Positions 59,111 to 64,000 of a stretch of 64,000 nt of DNA are shown one piece after another. Both the position numbers and the translations under genes were made by a program. This DNA comes from Xiphias gladius. Its lineage: Eukaryota; Chordata; Actinopteri; Istiophoriformes; Xiphiidae. A model generated the notes under the pieces. It was given only the letters and a program-made list of their open reading frames with translations. It was not told the origin of the DNA and did no database searches. The stretch lies in NCBI RefSeq assembly GCF_016859285.1, contig NC_053413.1:12487001-12551000 (forward strand). Reading direction: 5' to 3'. Positions within the stretch are counted from its first letter, which is position 1. Each line of letters opens with the position of its first letter.

Positions 59111-59644
59111 GTCTTGTTGACCAATATTTTCTGGTGATTTTTCTGTTGCTGTTGTTGTTTTTGTTTAGTCTCTTTAGCAGCTTTTGCCTATCTGGTGTGA
59201 ATGTCAGAATCAACAGTTTAATAAGCTAAATAAGAAAAGAGAAATGAAAGTTTCTGAGTAGGTTCCTTATCTGGTCAGAACAATCCACTGACCACAACCA
59301 GGCCACCAGCCACAAAAGCAGAAATTAAAACAACTAATCAAGAGCTCTGATGACATAAACCTCTATAAACATCTATAATGTCTTATGCTGTAGAGACTTT
59401 TTTTTTTCTTGTTTTGCAGGTGTAAACTTCAAGCTGCAGTGCATGCTGGAACCTGGCCTGTCTTAATGTCTGCTCGCCTCTTGCAAAGTCCAATCTACTT
59501 GTACATGTTTTTTACACTTATACAGGGAGGTTGGTTGAGCTGTTCCTTAGCAATCAAATGCATTTTTAGACAGTAACACCTGAGCTGCGAGGCCCTTATA
59601 CTGTACATTCTATGGTCTTTGACATAAGCCACAGCAACCTTATG

Positions 59645-60150
59645 AGGTAACTCATTACCTCTGCCAAGGAGGTTATGTTTTCACTTGTGTTTGTTGGTTG
59701 GTTTGTTTGTTTGTCAGCAGGATTACACAAAAACTGCTGAAATGATTTGCACCAAACTTGGCAGAGGGATGGGACATGGGCCAGGGAAGAACCCATTAAA
59801 TTTTCATGCAGATCCAAAAATTTTATCACTTTCCTTAACATTGCGAGATCTTCTAAGGAAATAATGTATGGATCTTGACGTCAAAAAATCAGAAATATTT
59901 ATGGTGTTGAGATCTATGAGTTTGTAAAATTTGGTGCAGATCTAGATAATAATCCAGATCTGGTGGGAGAATATGCTGAATCCCAATTACACACAGTCTA
60001 TTATTTGATTTACTATGTTATATGACAAAGAAATCATTTGTGTTATTAGAACAATTCCTTTTTCCTATTTTTCTATTATAAGCTAGACAAACGTGTAGGA
60101 TTGTTTTGCCTTGGCGGTGGTGTACACGCTACTGACTGCTATTCTAGTTT
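59645..60150. repeat. Dispersed repeat, CTCTGCCAAGGAGGTTATGT type
   Basis: CTCTGCCAAGGAGGTTATGT, GCACCAAACTTGGCAGAGGG, CATTAAATTTTCATGCAGAT, AAATTTGGTGCAGATCTAGA and TTGCCTTGGCGGTGGT occur in the order of a repeat that is very common in teleosts and other vertebrates. It is decayed and noncoding. Confidence 0.65.
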
Positions 60151-61690
60151 ATGTTAGTGACCTTTCTCTCACAATGACTGAAGTCGGTTATGTTAAATCT
60201 CATTCTATTCTGGAAAGTTTTGTCATACTGTAATGAGTTTATCATAAAATAAGACGGTTGTTGGGGAAATTAGAAGCAGCATCTATTCAATTTCAGAAAT
60301 ATAAATTTTACTGAGATGTGTGTGATCAAAGTTTTTGACAATTACATTCAAAAGATGAAGGTTGCTCTTACTCATACTTCTGACAAAATGTGTGTAGAGT
60401 CTGAATCTGATTCCATTCACAGATCTGAATTATTCACTGTATTCAGGTCGAAGAGAGACGTCTCTCAGCTCATGTGATTGTACAAAGGGTCATTTCACAT
60501 TCAGTTACATTGGTAATAAACACATATGGCCCGCAGTTAATCATGGAAATATTCATGTTCTGAATATATCAGTTGTGCCACTATACCAGCAATACATAGT
60601 GAAAGACATAAAAAAGGAGGTCATAAATCGGAACCTTGAATTATGAATTACAGCTTAAAATGTGGCATGCCATCAAGAATGCCAAACACTATTAGATCAC
60701 CCCAGACAGCCCAGTCATAGGGGCTAAAATATGCATCATGTCATTATTTAAGAACAGATAAAAACCTTTTCAGTGCACTGTGCTAAATCATTCTTTTTTG
60801 ATTTACTGGACTCAACTTTTAATCATTTCACTTATATCTTTAAGTGTTTCATGTGAGCAATTTACAGGGAGCTGCTCATGTTCCTGTGTTCGATTAAATT
60901 AGTGTATTGTACTTCATACCACCACGATGAAACACACTCAACTGAATGAACAAAATATCCACTGCAACACAAACAACATTTAACAAATAACTGGACGAGA
61001 AAATCATTTTCAAGCAGCTTTGTTTTACGTTCATAAAAATGTCTCAAGATTATATTTACAGAACAAAACATATTTAGGGTCACAAGGAACAATATTTTGA
61101 GGCCTGAATATATCATATCACATCATTAATTTTTGGCAAATAATAAAGAATTCAGTCCAAAATACTAAACAATGTTGGTGGCCAATTTGAACTACATAAA
61201 TAGTGTGTAGCACAAACACCACGGAAACAATGTGACATCAACATCATTATTTTTCATATATTATTATAATGTAAAAAACTGAAAAGAAATATGATACATG
61301 ACATTTTAGATTAATCTGTGTTTTATATCCATGATGTGAGACACAGTCAAGTCTCATCAGTGCCTATACACTTCAACTGAAATCTGAGTCCACTGTGATG
61401 GTATAATTAGCACACTGGTCAAATGATTATTACTTATATATTCAGCAAACTGAGGCCTACCCCGTGACACACATAAAGCACAGCAGACGAGTTTTGCCAA
61501 AATGATACCAGCAGCACAGCCAGATATTCCAGATGAAATAAATAGCACGGGCATATAAAAGTGAAATGAAATAGGAGTAAAACACAGAGGTAAAGGTAAG
61601 AAATTTTGGAGTTTGAAAGTTGCACTATACAAGTGTGATTTGAACAAATCAAACGTCTAGCTCCATGTCATTTTCTGGGCTATACAACTG
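60151..61690. other. Gene-free stretch downstream of the spindlin gene
   Basis: No exon is supported. The spindlin 3' UTR may extend into the right part if the closest signal is not used. Confidence 0.4.
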
Positions 61691-61703
61691 GTCTCAGATC
61701 TGC

Positions 61704-61709
61704 TTTATT
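61704..61709 (-). terminator. Possible poly(A) signal of the spindlin gene
   Basis: AATAAA on the minus strand about 245 bases after the stop codon, the nearest canonical signal noticed. Confidence 0.4.
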
Positions 61710-61950
61710 TACACTGAAGAGGACCTATTAGTCATATATTAAGGTCAACTTAAAATTGAGAATCAAAAACCAAGATGTCTCGTAATGTGAGAATGAAAGA
61801 AGCCTCGGGAGGCAAAAGAATATGGGGCTTTTGATCTTTGGGAAAATGGCTCCCACCGAAGAAGAACTGTAATCTCTAACACTTTAACAGGTAACGACTG
61901 GTCGGGACAAAGATGAGCCGTCATCTGAAGTTGAAACCGGACAGTCAGTA

Positions 61951-63750
61951 CTAGGTGGTCTTCACTAGATCGTAGACATGGATGTGAACGTCATCGTCAT
62001 ATTTGATGTAATATACCGTGGGCTTTGCTGGAACCTGGTAGATGACCAATCCCGTCCTCTTCAGACCGTTATCTGTGACGTACTCCACCTGTTTACCCAC
62101 AAGGCTCTCTGGCTCCTCACCAGGCTTCCTGTCTGCCGGCAGCAGGTGTTTGTTCTCTGAATGACGGATGGATAAACAAAAGGGCAGATAGGTTAGAGAA
62201 ATACAAATAAGACCAATGTGACAGGAACAGGCAAATTCTTTTATAAGCAGCAAGAGTTTAAACAATTACAAAAAACTGCAGGGTCAAGAAAGTAAATTAT
62301 CTACAGTTTGAAGCTGAACTTTAACCCCCATCAAACTTCCTTGGCCCAGTATATTCATGTGTCTGGCCTTGTCTCCTCCAATTCCTTCTAGATAGTATTG
62401 TCTCGTGATAGGAATGAACTGTTTTACCACTGACTCATGAAAAAACTCTGCACAAAATGTTCAGAAAAAAGGCAGAGACATTGGAGTGTTTCGTAATGCT
62501 GACTATGTAAATTTGTTCTGTTCCCCTCCTCCCACCTTTCCAGGAGAATCTAAAATATGAAACATTGGCAGTTTTATGCACATCAACAACGAAGCTCTCA
62601 TTACTGTACCTGACTCCGGCAGGACACGTAGATCTCCGTCCTTATAATCATCCCACAGCTGGTACATATACAGCACTGGGTCCTTCTCGTAGGTGATGTA
62701 ATACCAGTGGGTCATGATGGGGGCTCGGGAAAGCACCATGCCTCGCCACTCATTTTTCTCACCATCCTCCTTCTCGAACAGATGTTCCACAGCTCGGCCC
62801 ACCAGCTCCTCTGCCCCAGGAGGCACCTTGATTTTATTATTCACTACAGGAGGGACAAGACACTTTAATGAGCCTGTTAACTGGAAAACTTTATAGATCC
62901 AAAATGATACCATATATTGGGACATTAAAATATTAATATAATGCTGAAAAAGGACCAAACTCTGCAAAAACCCTTGGCAATCGGTTGTGCTTAATATCAG
63001 CTTTACATTAGCCCATGGAAGTAAAGTTTTTTATTTGACCGTACTAAAAATTATTCTAATCATTTCTCGCTGAAGTCCACCATCACATATTTACATGATT
63101 TTCTTTTCTGTCATCGTCTATAATCAATTAATTCCATAGATTTTGATTCAAGATACAATTTTCTTAAGTTTTTAAATTTGAAGCTGACCCACTTGCAAAA
63201 ATACAGCAATATCTTTCATGTGTCTGTCAGCAACAACGGTGGCGTGTTTGGAGCAAACAGAAGAAGAACTGGGTAGTTACTGTTAGCAACAATAGTCACA
63301 ACAGTGGAGCTGATTCAGAGAAATAAACCAACTCAACCGGGAAACACACTGCAGAAATGACCACATGTGACCAAAGTTGTTACCACAGTAAAAGAGCTAA
63401 AAAAAGCCAAAACATTTCAGTACTTCACTGTTTACAACATGCACACCCAAGCAAAGCTATGATAAGAGATATAAATGTCATCGAACTCACCGACTTTCTC
63501 TGACAACACCTGCAGGTTGGACACCCGGTTGTCCTTGAACAGCTCAATGCCGTAGACGCAATCGAAGCCGTCATATTTGACCATGTAGAGGGAGCTGTTG
63601 ACAGTTAGACGCTCCAGAACGGTGCCTTTCCACTTGGTCACGATACCCTTCTCCCTCCAGGTGTGCTGGATCCTGCGGCCCAGCAGGTTGTCAGGGTCTG
63701 GGCTCAGGGTCGACGCAGAGCTCTCACTCAGCTCTCCACTGCTACGCTTC
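61951..63750 (-). CDS. Spindlin-family Tudor-like histone reader (3' part)
   Basis: Three exons on the minus strand join in phase (63750-63491, 62843-62610, 62156-61951) and end at a stop. They give about 230 residues with the 5' end missing, as the window ends before the first coding exon. Spindlins bind H3K4me3-containing tails through three Tudor-like (Spin/Ssty) repeats, one per exon here: [14 protein letters not shown]...[29 protein letters not shown]...[15 protein letters not shown], and [14 protein letters not shown]...[16 protein letters not shown]. The aromatic cage residues of repeat 2 known from human SPIN1 (Phe141, Trp151, Tyr170, Tyr177) are all kept. The linker [20 protein letters not shown] is unlike human SPIN1, so this is a divergent paralogue, perhaps of the fish spindlin-Z type; I cannot assign the exact member. 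Confidence 0.92.
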
Positions 63751-64000
63751 CTGTGAACATGGAGAGAATAAGGTCCGTGTTAGTATTAACATATTAGTTA
63801 CAGATCCAAAGTATGATGATTTTTTTGGGGTAGTTTTGGAGGTATTCAATCAATACAGGTTTTGGATTATTTGTTCTGACTAAAGAGGTCTTTAAGATAT
63901 GAAATGACCAAACATCCAGGGTACCAGATGGATACTGTTGGCCCTGACACAGAGAACTCTATTCTATGGCAATGTCACATATGCACACAAGGGTGTAAGC
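63751..64000 (-). other. Intron sequence of the spindlin gene
   Basis: An acceptor (TTCACAG on the minus strand) at 63751 begins an intron that runs past the window end. No further exon is seen. Confidence 0.6.

Larger units (their letters stand above)
57832..59640. other. Gene-free stretch with one repeat copy
   Basis: No coding exon is supported. It contains the reverse-oriented GCTAACATGCT repeat at about 58620-59110, including a perfect palindrome. Confidence 0.45.

Overview
The window reads as nuclear DNA of a teleost fish. The coding genes are split into many short exons with GT/AG introns. The intergenic DNA is rich in long (CA)n/(TG)n tracts, a Tc1-type DNA transposon, a tRNA-derived SINE and several short repeat families typical of ray-finned fish. 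No bacterial, plasmid or viral gene organisation is seen, and there is no CRISPR array.

Layout. 1-26 kb is gene-poor: microsatellites, purine-rich blocks, a SINE, a dead Tc1 transposase copy (about 8.0-9.2 kb) and dispersed repeats, with no exon chain I can support. 26-45 kb is a compact block of four well-supported genes. JSRP1 (+, 26.0-28.6 kb) encodes a triad/junctional sarcoplasmic reticulum protein. SF3A2 (-, 29.6-31.6 kb, with a 5' leader exon near 32.4 kb) encodes the 66 kDa splicing subunit of the U2 snRNP SF3a complex. PLEKHJ1 (+, 34.55-37.43 kb) encodes a small PH-domain protein. FZR1/CDH1 (+, 40.16-45.33 kb) encodes the APC/C co-activator. I could join the complete coding sequence of each in phase: 267, 292, 158 and 496 residues. 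JSRP1 and SF3A2 converge tail to tail.

46-61 kb is mostly intergenic. It holds a strong TATA/GC-box promoter and a possible three-exon transcript of unknown product (51.2-52.8 kb), a composite transposon-like repeat (55.8-57.3 kb), and a single degraded exon of an HSD11B1-like short-chain dehydrogenase (57.7-57.8 kb, -). The right end (61.95-63.75 kb, -) carries the last three coding exons of a spindlin-family Tudor-like histone reader; its 5' end lies beyond the window.

The gene set (JSRP1, SF3A2, PLEKHJ1, FZR1, an HSD11B1L-like relic) corresponds to genes that lie on human chromosome 19p13.3, so this is a conserved syntenic block, with the notable absence of AMH next to SF3A2. The genes are not an operon and do not share one pathway: muscle excitation-contraction coupling, pre-mRNA splicing, membrane/PH signalling, cell-cycle proteolysis and chromatin reading. 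I found no convincing new biological system. The most unusual items are the unrecognised 51 kb gene candidate, the degraded dehydrogenase exon next to a composite repeat, a perfect 36-bp palindrome, several short perfect hairpins, and a possible overlapping upstream ORF on JSRP1.
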